From Streptomyces djakartensis (lineage in GTDB: Bacteria > Actinomycetota > Actinomycetes > Streptomycetales > Streptomycetaceae): a stretch of DNA of 64,000 nt. The notes under the pieces were generated by a model, which worked only from the letters and a program-made list of their open reading frames with translations, made no database searches and was not told the origin of the DNA. Shown here in pieces: positions 1 through 8,290 of the stretch (positions are counted from its first letter, which is position 1; every line of letters starts with the position of its first letter). Where the stretch lies: the NCBI RefSeq assembly GCF_014651075.1, contig NZ_BMWE01000001.1, positions 310,001 to 374,000 on the forward strand. Reading direction: 5' to 3'. The translations under genes and the position numbers were made by a program.

Positions 1-250
1 CGCCGCTCTCGCGGACCGGGTTCTCGCCGTCGTGGTTGCTCAATTGGTGGTTGCGGTTTTACAAGCCCGCAGGTGGTTGCGGTGGTCTTGCCGCCTCCGC
101 TGTCGGCGCGAATGGCACGTTACGACCTGAAACCACTCGCCGTCCATGTCCGCTGGGGACGGAACCATGCCGTGAGACGGTGGGGTGTGACACAAAGCGC
201 ACACCGAGCGCTGTAGGAAGTACGGGTCGCCGCGCGGCCCGTGCCGCGCG
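1..250. other. Intergenic stretch at the left edge, no gene seen
   Basis: No convincing reading frame with a start site and recognisable product lies here. The only structure is a 12-bp direct repeat, GGTGGTTGCGGT, at 46-57 and 72-83 (26-bp period), with a weaker related copy near 31-40. It may be the upstream region of a gene lying to the left of the window, but that gene is not visible. Confidence 0.4.
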
Positions 251-292
251 ACGGCCGGGGCCTCTCCTGTGGGGGGTGGCGGCCCCGGCCGT
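251..292 (-). terminator. Terminator-like hairpin after the sigma-factor operon
   Basis: ACGGCCGGGGCC (251-262) pairs perfectly with GGCCCCGGCCGT (281-292) across an 18-nt loop. It lies about 35 bp beyond the stop codon of the leftward gene ending at 327. No U-tract follows, which is usual for Streptomyces terminators. Confidence 0.6.
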
Positions 293-326
293 CGCCACGG
301 CGGTGTCGCCGGGTTCGCCGGATCCC

Positions 327-1070
327 TTACCGGGAGCGGCCGTTGGGCCGAGCGGGCGTGTCCTTGTCGTGGCCCGTGCCCGTGCCGTTGCCCTCGGCGG
401 ACCCCATGTCCGCGGAACCGTGACTCCTGTTCGGCTTCGGCTCGGGCGCCGCAGGCGCCAGTTGCCTGGCGCAGTACTCAGTGACCTTGCTCTCACCGCC
501 CGCGGCGTCGACGAGACGCCGCCAGGCCGTCGCGTCCGTGGCCCTGCCGCGGCCATCGGCCTGTTGGTAGGCGCGGCAGTGGGCCTCGGTGTCCCGGGCG
601 GGGGCCGGGCGGTCGGGACGGGCCGGTGCCGAGCCGGTGCCGTGGCCGGCGTCGCCGTCGCGGGACGGGGTACGGGCCGGGTCGCGCGGGGCGCTGCTCG
701 AGACGGGCGGGTGGCCGGGGCCGTCGTGCGGGCCGTGGTCCGGACCGTCCGAGGATCCCGCCACACCGATCGCCGCCACGGCGACACCGCCCAGCGTGAG
801 GCTCGCGAGCAGCACGCCGAGCGTCGTCCTCAGCGACCGCCCCAGGTGCCGGCCCTCCCGGGGGCGCCAGTCGTCACGACGGCGGGTGCGCGCCGTCCGC
901 GCCCCGGCGCCCCGGGCGATGCGGAACGCGGCCACGGCCCGCCGCTCGGCCTCGGCGTCGACACCGTCCCGGACGAGGGAGGCGACGATGAGCGCCTCGA
1001 CCTCGGAATCAAGAAGGGCATGACGGGGACCATGGCCGGCAAGCCCGCCCTCGCTCTGCCGCTCACCCAT
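327..1070 (-). CDS. Single-pass membrane protein partnered with an ECF sigma factor
   Basis: A 247-residue protein whose family I do not recognise. Residues about 19-60 are a charged, probably helical cytoplasmic segment. One membrane helix lies at about 82-104, then a long low-complexity Pro/Asp/His/Gly stretch, then a short conserved-looking module with two cysteines (HCRAYQ...EYCARQL) at about 170-213. It follows the ECF sigma gene in the same direction, so it could be a regulator of that sigma factor, but no zinc-binding anti-sigma motif is visible. The chosen ATG at 1070 leaves a 136-bp gap to the sigma gene; an in-frame start at 1220 would overlap it by 14 bp and is also possible. Confidence 0.6.
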   Translation of the reverse strand: MGERQSEGGLAGHGPRHALLDSEVEALIVASLVRDGVDAEAERRAVAAFRIARGAGARTARTRRRDDWRPREGRHLGRSLRTTLGVLLASLTLGGVAVAAIGVAGSSDGPDHGPHDGPGHPPVSSSAPRDPARTPSRDGDAGHGTGSAPARPDRPAPARDTEAHCRAYQQADGRGRATDATAWRRLVDAAGGESKVTEYCARQLAPAAPEPKPNRSHGSADMGSAEGNGTGTGHDKDTPARPNGRSR

Positions 1071-1206
1071 GTCCGTTTCCGTCCCTGCTCGATCCGCTCG
1101 CCCGCATGGCCCGTCCGGCCCCACCAGTACGTCCTGCTCGTCGGACCCGTTCAATGCGTCAGGTCCGCGTGGCCCCGCCGGTCCGGCCAGCGAAGCTGAA
1201 CAATGT

Positions 1207-1824
1207 TCACGTCGACTCACCCAGCGTCCGGGGAGCCTCTTCCGTCACACTCTCCGCTCCCAGCCGCCCGGCGAGACGTTTCAGCCCCCGGTACGCGGCC
1301 GTACGCACCGCGCCCGGCCGCTTGCCCAGGACGCGCGCGGCGGCGGGGCCGTCCAGGCCGACCACGACGCGCAGCAGCACGGCCTCGGCCTGGTCGCGCG
1401 GCAGCCCGCGGACCAGCTCCAGGGCGTACTCGGTCGAGATGGCCTCCAGCGCCTGGTCGTGCGTGCTCTGCGGCCCGGGCAGTTCCAGGACGTCCTGTTC
1501 CGTCGCGGACGACCGGGGCCGTACCCGCTGGCGGCGCAGATGGTCCAGCGCCCGGTGCCGGGCGATGGTCGCCGTCCAGCCGCGGAAACCGGCCCCGTCG
1601 CCCTTGAACCGCCCGAGGTCCCGGGCGATCTCCAGCCAGGCGTCGGACGCCACGTCCTCCGCGTCGTCCCCGACGAGCCCGCGCAGATAGCCGAGCAGGC
1701 CGGGCTGCACGAGTCGGTAGGCCACCGCGAAGGCCGCCTCGTCGCCCTGCTGCGCCCGCGCGACCGCCGCACCCAGCTCTCCGTCGTGCGCCCGCACGCG
1801 CCGGGGCTCCGCTCCCTGACCCAA
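1207..1824 (-). CDS. ECF-type RNA polymerase sigma factor
   Basis: A 205-residue sigma factor with only regions 2 and 4, as in extracytoplasmic-function sigma factors. Region 2 spans about residues 26-100 (core-binding helix GDDAEDVASDAWLEIARD, then the -10 recognition part RGWTATIARHRALDHLRRQR). Region 4 is at about 130-190 (LPRDQAEAVLLRVVVGLDG then the helix-turn-helix AAARVLGKRPGAVRTAAYRG). The start at 1824 is TTG; a GTG at 1797 (VRAHDGELG) has a better-placed purine-rich site upstream and may be the true start. Promoter targets are unknown. The next gene in the operon encodes a membrane protein, which would fit a membrane-signal-controlled sigma factor. Confidence 0.85.
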   Translation of the reverse strand: MGQGAEPRRVRAHDGELGAAVARAQQGDEAAFAVAYRLVQPGLLGYLRGLVGDDAEDVASDAWLEIARDLGRFKGDGAGFRGWTATIARHRALDHLRRQRVRPRSSATEQDVLELPGPQSTHDQALEAISTEYALELVRGLPRDQAEAVLLRVVVGLDGPAAARVLGKRPGAVRTAAYRGLKRLAGRLGAESVTEEAPRTLGEST

Positions 1825-2055
1825 ATACCGTCCTCGTCCGTACCGAGTGCGCGCCCTCCTTCGCGACGCCCCCCACGCTCATCAGCGCCGGTCCGCGCGG
1901 AAGTGTCACAGCGCGTCAGCCGCCCGGTGCCCGCCACCGTTCGGGTCATCCCGAGCCGCCGTCCTCGGTAGCGCGGGCCCGGAGAGGTTTGTGCCGAGCT
2001 GCGCACCGGGGAGCCCTGCACGCGACACCACCGCCCGACGAAAGGCGAGCGCCGT

Positions 2056-3258
2056 ATGCCGTCCCCGCTCCTGCGCACCGCCGTCGCCACCGCCCTGGCC
2101 TTCGGCGCCCTCGGCCTGACCCAGCCCGCCCGGGCCTCCTCCTCGGACGGTGTGCACACCCTCCGGGTGCCGGACGGCGGTCCGTACGACCGTTCCCTCG
2201 CCCCGCGTACCACCGAGCCGTTCAGCATGATCGGTGTCACCTGGGACGATCCGGACGCCGCCCTGGATGGCACCGCGCACGTGCGCACCCGCTCCCGGGA
2301 GAGCGGCGCGTGGAGCCCGTGGCGCGCGCTGGACAACGACGTGCGTACGCCCGAGTCGGGCCCCGACCGCGACCGCACCGGGGTGCGCGGCAGCACCCAG
2401 CCGCTGTGGACCGGGCCCTCGGACGGCATCCAGGTACGTGTCTCGGGTTCGAGGCTGCCCGAGGGGCTGCGCGTCGAACTGGTCGACCCCGACGGCGGGC
2501 AGGACACCGTGCACACCACGGCCGTCGAGCCGGACGCCGTCCGCCCGGCCGCCGGAGCGCCCCTGGCCGCACCCCGCCCCCCGGTGACGTCGCGCTCCGC
2601 CTGGGGCGCCGACGAGTCCCTGGTGAAGGACCCGCCCACCTACACCGGCGCCACCAAGGCGATGTTCGTCCACCACACGGCGGGCACCAACGACTACACC
2701 TGCTCCGAGTCGGCGTCGGTCGTGCGCGGCGTGTTCCTGTACCACGTGCGCAGCAACGGCTGGAACGACATCGGCTACCACTTCCTGGTCGACAAGTGCG
2801 GCACCGTCTTCGAGGGCCGGGCGGGCGGCATCGACAAGCCCGTCCTCGGCGCCCACACCTACGGCTTCAACACCGCGACCAGCAGCGTCTCGGTACTCGG
2901 CGACTACGGCAAGACGACGGTGAACTCCGCCGTGCGCGCGTCGATCGCCAAGGTCGCGGCGTGGAAGCTCGGCCTGTACGGCATCGACCCGACCGGGACG
3001 GTGGTACTGACGTCCGGCGCGGACAACGGCAAGTACACGGCGGGCCAGAAGGTCACCCTGCACCGCATCTCGGGACACCGCGACGGCTACCCGACCGAGT
3101 GCCCCGGGAAGAACCTCTACGACGGTCTGCCGGAGATCCGCACCCTCGCGGCGAACGCGGGCACGCTCGCCGAGCCGGTCCCGGAATCGGCAGGGCCCGG
3201 GGCCGAGGGGCTGCCCGCGTCGGTCGAGTCCGGGTTCGAGGGCATGTTCGGGCGCTGA
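2056..3258 (+). CDS. Secreted PGRP-type N-acetylmuramoyl-L-alanine amidase
   Basis: A 400-residue exported peptidoglycan hydrolase expected to cut the amide bond between N-acetylmuramic acid and the stem peptide outside the cell. Residues 1-27 are a signal peptide with an AxA-type site (PARAS). A variable region about 30-175 precedes the PGRP/amidase_2 domain at about 178-355. Zinc ligands are recognisable as the HHT motif (206-207), the GHRD histidine (341) and the TECPG cysteine (349); the catalytic tyrosine is probably in IGYHF (242). The start is the first ATG after AAAGGCGAG. It is transcribed divergently from the sigma factor across 231 bp, so it could be a sigma target, though no shared promoter motif is obvious. 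Confidence 0.92.
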   Translation: MPSPLLRTAVATALAFGALGLTQPARASSSDGVHTLRVPDGGPYDRSLAPRTTEPFSMIGVTWDDPDAALDGTAHVRTRSRESGAWSPWRALDNDVRTPESGPDRDRTGVRGSTQPLWTGPSDGIQVRVSGSRLPEGLRVELVDPDGGQDTVHTTAVEPDAVRPAAGAPLAAPRPPVTSRSAWGADESLVKDPPTYTGATKAMFVHHTAGTNDYTCSESASVVRGVFLYHVRSNGWNDIGYHFLVDKCGTVFEGRAGGIDKPVLGAHTYGFNTATSSVSVLGDYGKTTVNSAVRASIAKVAAWKLGLYGIDPTGTVVLTSGADNGKYTAGQKVTLHRISGHRDGYPTECPGKNLYDGLPEIRTLAANAGTLAEPVPESAGPGAEGLPASVESGFEGMFGR

Positions 3259-3269
3259 CGCCAGTCCCT

Positions 3270-3450
3270 CGGCAGGTGACGTTTGCCCGCCAGGGAGCGG
3301 CGTCCGGTGCGTGCTCGGCGTGCCGGCCGGAAGTCCTCGTACTGGATGTACTTGGGCTTTCGGCCGTTGCGGCGAGGGGGTACCCCTGCTCGAGCGGAGC
3401 CGAGAGCTTGGGGGAACGTGCCGGGCGTCGCGACGGGGCCGAACGTTGCC
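3270..3450. repeat. Streptomyces-type intergenic repeat composite
   Basis: This gap after the amidase gene contains two segments that I recognise from memory as recurring Streptomyces intergenic sequences: one around 3340-3363 (ACTGGATGTACTTGGGCTTT) and one around 3378-3415, a near-palindrome beginning GGGGGTACCCCTGCTCGAGC. Short accidental frames run through it on both strands but none has a start site or known product. A self-search of the full genome would confirm or refute the repeat status. Confidence 0.45.
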
Positions 3451-3460
3451 TGCCGCGGCA

Positions 3461-3856
3461 CTAGGACCGGGGCGTGCCGCTGGTGGCGTCCCGGCACAGC
3501 AGCCGCAGCGAGCCGTGGCCGGCGTAGCAGCGACGGGCCTCGTCGATCGGGTCCCAGAGGCGGCCGTCGGGGGTGCGGATCCAGTGGTCGCCGCCGGTGG
3601 CCCACCACTCGGCCCCGGTCTGGCGTGCCATCACCTCACCGGCATAGGCCCCGAACCCGCGCAGCACCTCCTGCACGGCGGCGGCCGGGGCCCCTTCCCG
3701 CCGTATCTCCTCGATCATCCGGTCGATGCTCCACAGACTCTGCGCCGAGTAGTCGAGGTGCAGCCGGGCTCCCTCGCGCATCGTCGCCACCGCGTCCGCC
3801 GCCCACCGCAGCGGCTTCACCGCAGCCGAGGGCCTGGTCTCCTGCTGAGTCGTCAC
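3461..3856 (-). CDS. Small conserved-looking protein of unknown function
   Basis: 131 residues, soluble, no signal peptide or membrane helix. It has the recognisable segment LHLDYSAQSLWSIDRMIEEI near residue 33, followed by EVLRGFGAYAGEVM and a Trp-rich WWATGGDHWIRTPDG block ending in LWDPIDEARRC. I have seen this YSxxSL...FGxYxGEV...WDPI pattern in uncharacterised actinobacterial proteins but cannot give it a function. GTG at 3856 is chosen because the sequence upstream in this frame is low-complexity Arg/Pro; the longer form would start at 3955. It is followed on the left by the intergenic repeat region. Confidence 0.65.
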   Translation of the reverse strand: MTTQQETRPSAAVKPLRWAADAVATMREGARLHLDYSAQSLWSIDRMIEEIRREGAPAAAVQEVLRGFGAYAGEVMARQTGAEWWATGGDHWIRTPDGRLWDPIDEARRCYAGHGSLRLLCRDATSGTPRS

Positions 3857-3996
3857 ATCCGGGAAAGCGCCGGGGAGAAGCGTTTCGTCACCCGGAACCG
3901 GGCGCCTTCCCCGAAGCGGCGCAGGACCACCCCAACGCGACCTCACGACAGTCACAGGACTTCCCAGGAAGGGAGTGCTCCCCGGGTCCGCTCCCC

Positions 3997-4551
3997 TCAG
4001 CCCTGCTGCCGCGTCCGGCGGGAGACGACCGCGCGGAGCACCCGGCGGCCCTCGACCGACACCTCCAGCGCACGCCGCAGCCCGGCCTGTCCGTGTCCGG
4101 CCAGGACCTCGAGGACGACGATCTGCCGGCGCAGTTCGGCGGCCACCAGTGGCGACATGCCCTCCGTACGGCCCTCACGGCGGGCGTCGACGGACGAGGC
4201 GTCGTCCTCGATGGTGTCGAGGAGCCGGTGGATCTGGAGCGAGGCGACGGAGCATGCGTCGGCCCAGACCCGTACCTCTGCGGCGGACCGTTCGACGGGA
4301 GCGGCCTCCAGCATCCGGTGGGCGAGCACGACCGCCTCGTCCTCGGCGCCGGCCGCGTCGAGCTTCGCCCGCGTCTGCTCCAGCCGCTCACCCCATTCGC
4401 CGGCGCCGGCACCGTCGGTGAGGCTCGCCCACAGCGGCCGCAGGATCTCGTCGTCGCCGCCCAGCAGGGGCACGCACCGATCCAAACAAGCCAGCCCGCT
4501 CGCGGCCAGCCCGCGCTCGTCGGCCTGTGCGATCAACTCCACCAGGCTCAT
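3997..4551 (-). CDS. Unknown helical protein
   Basis: 184 residues, rich in Ala, Leu and Glu, predicted almost entirely alpha-helical and soluble; no catalytic motif, signal peptide or membrane segment. It begins with MSLVELIAQADERGLAASGL and shows normal Streptomyces codon usage across its length, which is the main reason to accept it. It lies in the same direction as the genes on both sides, with gaps of about 110-140 bp, so it is probably separately transcribed. No function can be inferred. Confidence 0.65.
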   Translation of the reverse strand: MSLVELIAQADERGLAASGLACLDRCVPLLGGDDEILRPLWASLTDGAGAGEWGERLEQTRAKLDAAGAEDEAVVLAHRMLEAAPVERSAAEVRVWADACSVASLQIHRLLDTIEDDASSVDARREGRTEGMSPLVAAELRRQIVVLEVLAGHGQAGLRRALEVSVEGRRVLRAVVSRRTRQQG

Positions 4552-4659
4552 CCACGCCTCCCTCCGCGGGCCGCCTCCGGGGCCCTGTCAGGCCGCTACC
4601 GGCCCTCACCCCTCACGGAACCCGCACTTCCCCTAACTGCGTGCAACGGCCCCGGAGTG

Positions 4660-5166
4660 TCACAGGGGCACCACGCCCAGTCTGTCGAGCAAGCGGAAGA
4701 AGAGATTTTCGGCCAGGGGATCAGGGTCTGAAGCGAGTATGTCGACCAGCACCCCGGCGTTCACCTCGTGGCCGGCTTCGGCTGCCCAGCGGACGGCGTG
4801 CTCGGCGGCGTCACGGGGTTCCAGGAAGTAGTCCTCCAGCGTCAGGCCCTCCCGGCCGGCCCCCAGGTGCCCGGCCATCGCGGCCCGCCCGAGGCAGGTC
4901 GTCCAGGCCCCGCTCTCCGGCGCCGAGGCCTCCAGCGCCACGCACTCGCTGTTCATGACGTAGCCGAAGAGCGCGGGCGCCCGGGTCTCCCGGGCGAGGG
5001 CGTTCATGGTGCCGATGTCGCCGTCGCTGCTCGGGTACTCCCAGACCTGCCACCCGCCCGGCGCCGAAGCGCGCTTCGTCATCCCGGCCGCGGCCCCCGC
5101 CAGCGCGTCCAGCTCCGCCAGCGGCCGTTCCGCCCGGCCCACGACGAAGTATCCCCAGTAGCCCAT
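4660..5166 (-). CDS. Unknown soluble protein (MGYWGYFVV family)
   Basis: 168 residues starting MGYWGYFVVGRAERPLAEL. The N-terminal half alternates short strands and helices, contains the conserved-looking FGYVMNSECVALE segment (about 66-80), and continues with LEDYFLEPRDAAEHAVRWAAEAG. No signal peptide, membrane helix or catalytic signature. Proteins with this opening occur as paralogues in Streptomyces genomes, but no role is known to me. The ATG at 5166 is the natural start. An 8-bp tandem array occupies the intergenic space upstream. Confidence 0.7.
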   Translation of the reverse strand: MGYWGYFVVGRAERPLAELDALAGAAAGMTKRASAPGGWQVWEYPSSDGDIGTMNALARETRAPALFGYVMNSECVALEASAPESGAWTTCLGRAAMAGHLGAGREGLTLEDYFLEPRDAAEHAVRWAAEAGHEVNAGVLVDILASDPDPLAENLFFRLLDRLGVVPL

Positions 5167-5262
5167 GTCCCGGTCCCCCCGGCTTATCCGATGCGGCTCG
5201 CGTCAGAAGACCACCACAGCCTCAGGGGAGTTCGCAGCCGGATGGGGCAATCCGGGCAGACT

Positions 5263-5324
5263 GGCGGGCCGGCGGGCTGGCGGGCCGGCGGGCTGGCGGG
5301 CTCGCGACTGGCGACTGGCGGGCT
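5263..5324. repeat. 8-bp tandem array GGCGGGCY
   Basis: GGCGGGC followed by C or T repeats head to tail at 5263, 5271, 5279, 5287 and 5295, then an interrupted copy at 5317 whose last bases form part of the hexosaminidase stop codon. It is probably replication slippage in the 3' untranslated region of that gene; no coding or regulatory role is visible. Confidence 0.8.
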
Positions 5325-6960
5325 AGTCGAGCCTGTTCGCCAGGGCCCGGAACTCCGTCCAGGACAGCTGGGGCTCGCCGGGGTCCCACAGTTTCTGCAC
5401 GGTCGCCCGCAGCGGCATCCGGATACCGGCCGCCACCTGGTCCTCCGTCTGGGAGTTCGCGAGGTCGCACCAGACGGCGAAGGACCCGCCGAGGATCTGG
5501 CCGTCGTAGCGCTCCGGCACGGCCGCGGTGCCGCGCAGCACCCGTGGTGTCCACTGCTCGTAGATCCGCTGCCCGGTCGGATAGACGAAGGTCTGCGGCT
5601 CGCCGAGCACGTAGTACAGGAACTCGTCGTTGTAGTTGATCACCTTCCGGCCGGCGCTCAGGTACTCGGCCGGCTCGCGGGCGCCGATCTCCTTGCCGGT
5701 CCAGTAGGCGACCTCGATGTCCTTGCCGGCCTTCACGGACGTGCCGCGGAAGAAGCCGTCGTTCCACGCGCGCGGTGTGCGCTGGTTCTCGCGGACGGTG
5801 GCGGCCCGGTCGTTCAGCCAGCCCGTGGTGAGGTCGGCGACGGTGGCACCGGAGCCGTACTTGTCCCGGGCGGCGGCGGCCAGCTGCGGGAAGGACGCCT
5901 CCGGGTCGGAGCGGACCAGCGCCTGGTACTCGTCGCCGCCCAGGTGCCAGGGCCGCCCGGGGAAGAGGCCCGCGTACTCGTTCAGCAGGTCGTCGACGAT
6001 CTCCGCGCTCTCGGCCTTGGAGATGTCGATGGCGCCCTGCACCGCCGATCCCTGCGCGGTGCGCAGCTGGAGGTCGGGATGGGCGTCGAGGACCGCGCCG
6101 AGGTGCCCGGGCGAGTCGATCTCTGGCACGACGGTGATGTGCCGGCTCTCCGCGAGTTCGACGATCTTCCGCACCTGCGCCTTGGTCAGATGCTGCCGGG
6201 ACACGATCTCCGGATGCGAGTCGGACTCGATCCGGAACCCCTGGTCGTCGGAGAAGTGCAGGCCGAGCTGGTTGAACTTCAGGTCACCCAGTTCCCGGAC
6301 CCGGTCCTCGATCCAGCCGGCCGTGAAGTTCTTGCGCGCGATGTCCAGCATGAACCCGCGCTGCGCCTTGGCAGGTTCGTCCCGCACCACGCCCTCGGGG
6401 GCCGTGCCGCCGTCGTGCACCTCCTGCTTGAGGGTGCGGGTGCCGTAGAAGACGCCCGCGTCGGCGGACCCGCTGATCTCCACCCGCCCGTCGCGCACGG
6501 TCATGACGTACGACTCCGGGTTCGCCTTCTTGTCGCCGCCGAGCGTCAGCCGCAGGTCCCCGGCCCGGTCGTCGTTCTTCTCCCCGGCGTACGTCAGCCC
6601 CAGCTCACCGGCGACCAGACGCCCCTCGTCGGCCAGCGCCGGATCGTCCACGACCACGCGGTTGCCGTCCTCGGGCTGCCAGCCCGGGCCGCGTGCCGGG
6701 GTGTGGTCACGCACGGCGGGGATCGTCCGCGGCGCCTCGGACAGGGCGTACGAGCGGCTCGGGCTCGGAGTCGGGGCGGCGGTACGGCCCTGGGAGGATC
6801 TGGCCTCCGGTGCCGCGGACCCGCCGTCGCCACCCGTGGCCATCCAGAGCCCGAGACTCACCCCGGCCGCCACCACGACCAGGGCGACGGCCATGACCAC
6901 GACCAGCACCTGCCGCTGCTTCCCCTGCTTCGCCGCTGTCCGGCGCCTGTGCTGACTCAC
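5323..6960 (-). CDS. Membrane-anchored GH20 beta-N-acetylhexosaminidase
   Basis: 545 residues, expected to remove terminal N-acetylglucosamine from chitin oligosaccharides or peptidoglycan fragments outside the membrane. A basic N-terminus and one membrane helix (about 17-41) anchor it. A Pro/Ser linker follows, then a GH20b-type domain (about 90-195) and the GH20 TIM barrel (about 200-510). The family's catalytic Asp-Glu pair is present in WHLGGDEYQ (Asp343, Glu344), and the substrate-shaping VPEIDSPGH is at about 278-286. The start is GTG at 6960. A -10 element TAGGTT sits 6 nt upstream (6967-6972 on the minus strand), suggesting a leaderless message. Confidence 0.93.
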   Translation of the reverse strand: MSQHRRRTAAKQGKQRQVLVVVMAVALVVVAAGVSLGLWMATGGDGGSAAPEARSSQGRTAAPTPSPSRSYALSEAPRTIPAVRDHTPARGPGWQPEDGNRVVVDDPALADEGRLVAGELGLTYAGEKNDDRAGDLRLTLGGDKKANPESYVMTVRDGRVEISGSADAGVFYGTRTLKQEVHDGGTAPEGVVRDEPAKAQRGFMLDIARKNFTAGWIEDRVRELGDLKFNQLGLHFSDDQGFRIESDSHPEIVSRQHLTKAQVRKIVELAESRHITVVPEIDSPGHLGAVLDAHPDLQLRTAQGSAVQGAIDISKAESAEIVDDLLNEYAGLFPGRPWHLGGDEYQALVRSDPEASFPQLAAAARDKYGSGATVADLTTGWLNDRAATVRENQRTPRAWNDGFFRGTSVKAGKDIEVAYWTGKEIGAREPAEYLSAGRKVINYNDEFLYYVLGEPQTFVYPTGQRIYEQWTPRVLRGTAAVPERYDGQILGGSFAVWCDLANSQTEDQVAAGIRMPLRATVQKLWDPGEPQLSWTEFRALANRLD

Positions 6961-6966
6961 ACCGCC

Positions 6967-6972
6967 AACCTA
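6967..6972 (-). promoter_or_regulatory. -10 box of a probably leaderless hexosaminidase promoter
   Basis: TAGGTT on the minus strand, ending 6 nt before the GTG start at 6960, matches the Streptomyces TAGRRT-like -10. No Shine-Dalgarno sequence can fit, so translation from the 5' end is inferred. Confidence 0.5.
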
Positions 6973-7211
6973 AAACCCCCGGCGGCCCGGCGCGCGCGCA
7001 CCACGCGCGTCCACCCCGCGCGTCCACCACGCATTCCGAAACTCTCTCGCCCGGGTGAAATTCGGGCATCCGTCGGACACGTCATGGTCGTACTCGATAG
7101 CGTGACGTCACAACTCTCACAACATTGCCCTGCCGACACACGTGACGCCCACGAGGACACACGCTGCCCGCGCACCGTCTCCCAGACCTCCCCGGCCGAC
7201 TCGCCATACCG

Positions 7212-7685
7212 GTGGAGCACGTCAACACGGCCTCCGACGAGGACCTGCACCGGATCCTCCTCAGCTGCCTGCACAGCCCCCGCTGGTCTGGCCGCATCGC
7301 GGAACACCGCCCCTATCCGGACCTGGACTCCCTGCTGGCCGCGGCGGACGAGGCGGCCTACGACCTGACCTGGCCCGACCTGATCGAGGCCCTGGCGGCC
7401 GAGTCCCTCCCTCCCCTCCCCGAGGACACCTACTCGGCGGCCCACACGGCCCTGAGCGCGGCCCACGCCGCCTACGAGGCCCGCTTCGGGCACGTGTTCG
7501 TCATCTGCCTGGACGGCGTGGCACCGGGTGAGGTCCTGGACCGCCTCCTGGAGGCCGTCCGGTCACGATTGACCAACGATCCGGAGGAGGAGCGGACGGT
7601 GGTGGCGGACGAACTGCGGCGCCTCGCGAGGGGACGTCTGCTGAAGTGCCTCAGGGGCGCGGGGAACTGCGCGATCAACCACTGA
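7212..7685 (+). CDS. OHCU-decarboxylase-like protein lacking the usual catalytic motif
   Basis: 157 residues resembling 2-oxo-4-hydroxy-4-carboxy-5-ureidoimidazoline decarboxylase (UraD), which acts in uric acid breakdown. The match is clearest at AAYEARFGHVFVICLDG (about 87-103, compare the family's FGFPFVI block) and at SRLTNDPEEERTVVADELRR. The family's HPRIG motif with the catalytic histidine is not present at the expected place (EALAAESLPPL instead), so decarboxylase activity is doubtful. No other urate gene is near. The GTG start at 7212 has only a weak ribosome site. The last dozen codons (CLRGAGNCAINH) are encoded by a common intergenic repeat, so the original C-terminus may have been replaced. 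Confidence 0.75.
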   Translation: MEHVNTASDEDLHRILLSCLHSPRWSGRIAEHRPYPDLDSLLAAADEAAYDLTWPDLIEALAAESLPPLPEDTYSAAHTALSAAHAAYEARFGHVFVICLDGVAPGEVLDRLLEAVRSRLTNDPEEERTVVADELRRLARGRLLKCLRGAGNCAINH

Positions 7686-7699
7686 CGACCCGCACCCGG
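7651..7699 (+). repeat. Streptomyces intergenic repeat, copy 1
   Basis: CAGGGGCGCGGGGAACTGCG, continuing CGATCAACC to 7680 and followed by GACCCGCACCC. A near-identical copy lies inverted at 27252-27298, differing by two missing G residues in the core. I recall this element as very abundant between Streptomyces genes. Here it supplies the 3' end of the preceding reading frame. Confidence 0.75.
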
Positions 7700-7787
7700 C
7701 GGCCCCGGCCCGCCCCACACCCCCTGGCCGCACTAGCCCACCAGTACCTCTTTGCATGCCGGTTTGATCACACCCGGGGACCCCCGC

Positions 7788-7816
7788 TCAACCGAGCGAC
7801 AGCGTCTCGCTACGAT
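7788..7816 (+). promoter_or_regulatory. Candidate sdhCDAB promoter
   Basis: TCAACC (7788-7793), a 17-bp spacer and TACGAT (7811-7816). This would give an untranslated leader of about 80 nt before sdhC. The -35 is weak; the -10 fits the Streptomyces TAnnnT pattern. Confidence 0.45.
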
Positions 7817-7904
7817 GCTGGGGGCCGGTGGACCGTACCCGGCCGGGCCCGACCGACACACCAAGCCGGCGCGGCCCCAATCCCCGCTCCCGGAGGAAAC
7901 TTCC

Positions 7905-8285
7905 GTGCCGGCTGGAACGCTGTACCGCGGCCGGGAAGGAATGTGGTCCTGGGTGGCTCACCGAGTCACCGGCGTCCTCATTTTCTTCTTCCTGTTCGTT
8001 CACGTGCTGGACACCGCACTCGTCCGTGTGTCCCCGGAGGCCTACGACAACGTCGTGGCCACGTACAAGACGCCGATCGTCGCGCTGCTGGAGTACGGCC
8101 TCGTCGCCGCCATCCTCTTCCACGCGCTCAACGGCCTGCGTGTCATCGCCGTCGACTTCTGGATCAAGGGGGCCCGGTACCAGAAGCAGATGCTCTGGAC
8201 CGTCGTCGCCGTGTGGGTCGTGCTGATGCTGGGGGCGATCTACCCCGTCCTCGGCCACGCCGCTCGTGAACTGTTCGGGAGCTGA
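7905..8285 (+). CDS. sdhC: Succinate dehydrogenase cytochrome b subunit
   Basis: 126 residues forming the first membrane anchor of complex II, which passes electrons from succinate oxidation to menaquinone in the cytoplasmic membrane. It starts at GTG 7905 with GGAGG at 7892-7896; the frame stays open upstream but the family length and the ribosome site fix this start. The SdhC signature SWVAHRVTGVLIFFF is at about residues 15-29, and a heme-ligand region LFHALNGLRVI follows. Three membrane helices are visible (about 20-42, 58-80, 98-118). It is the first gene of sdhCDAB, 5 bp from sdhD. Confidence 0.95.
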   Translation: MPAGTLYRGREGMWSWVAHRVTGVLIFFFLFVHVLDTALVRVSPEAYDNVVATYKTPIVALLEYGLVAAILFHALNGLRVIAVDFWIKGARYQKQMLWTVVAVWVVLMLGAIYPVLGHAARELFGS

Positions 8286-8290
8286 CGCCA

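Noticed and set aside
3117..3608. A frame through the intergenic repeat encoding KPKYIQYEDFRP
   Set aside because: The peptide comes from a recurring intergenic element rather than a gene; no start site or conserved product.
4768..7368. An 866-codon frame antisense to the hexosaminidase
   Set aside because: The minus strand has the GH20 catalytic DE motif and a membrane anchor; this frame shows only composition bias.
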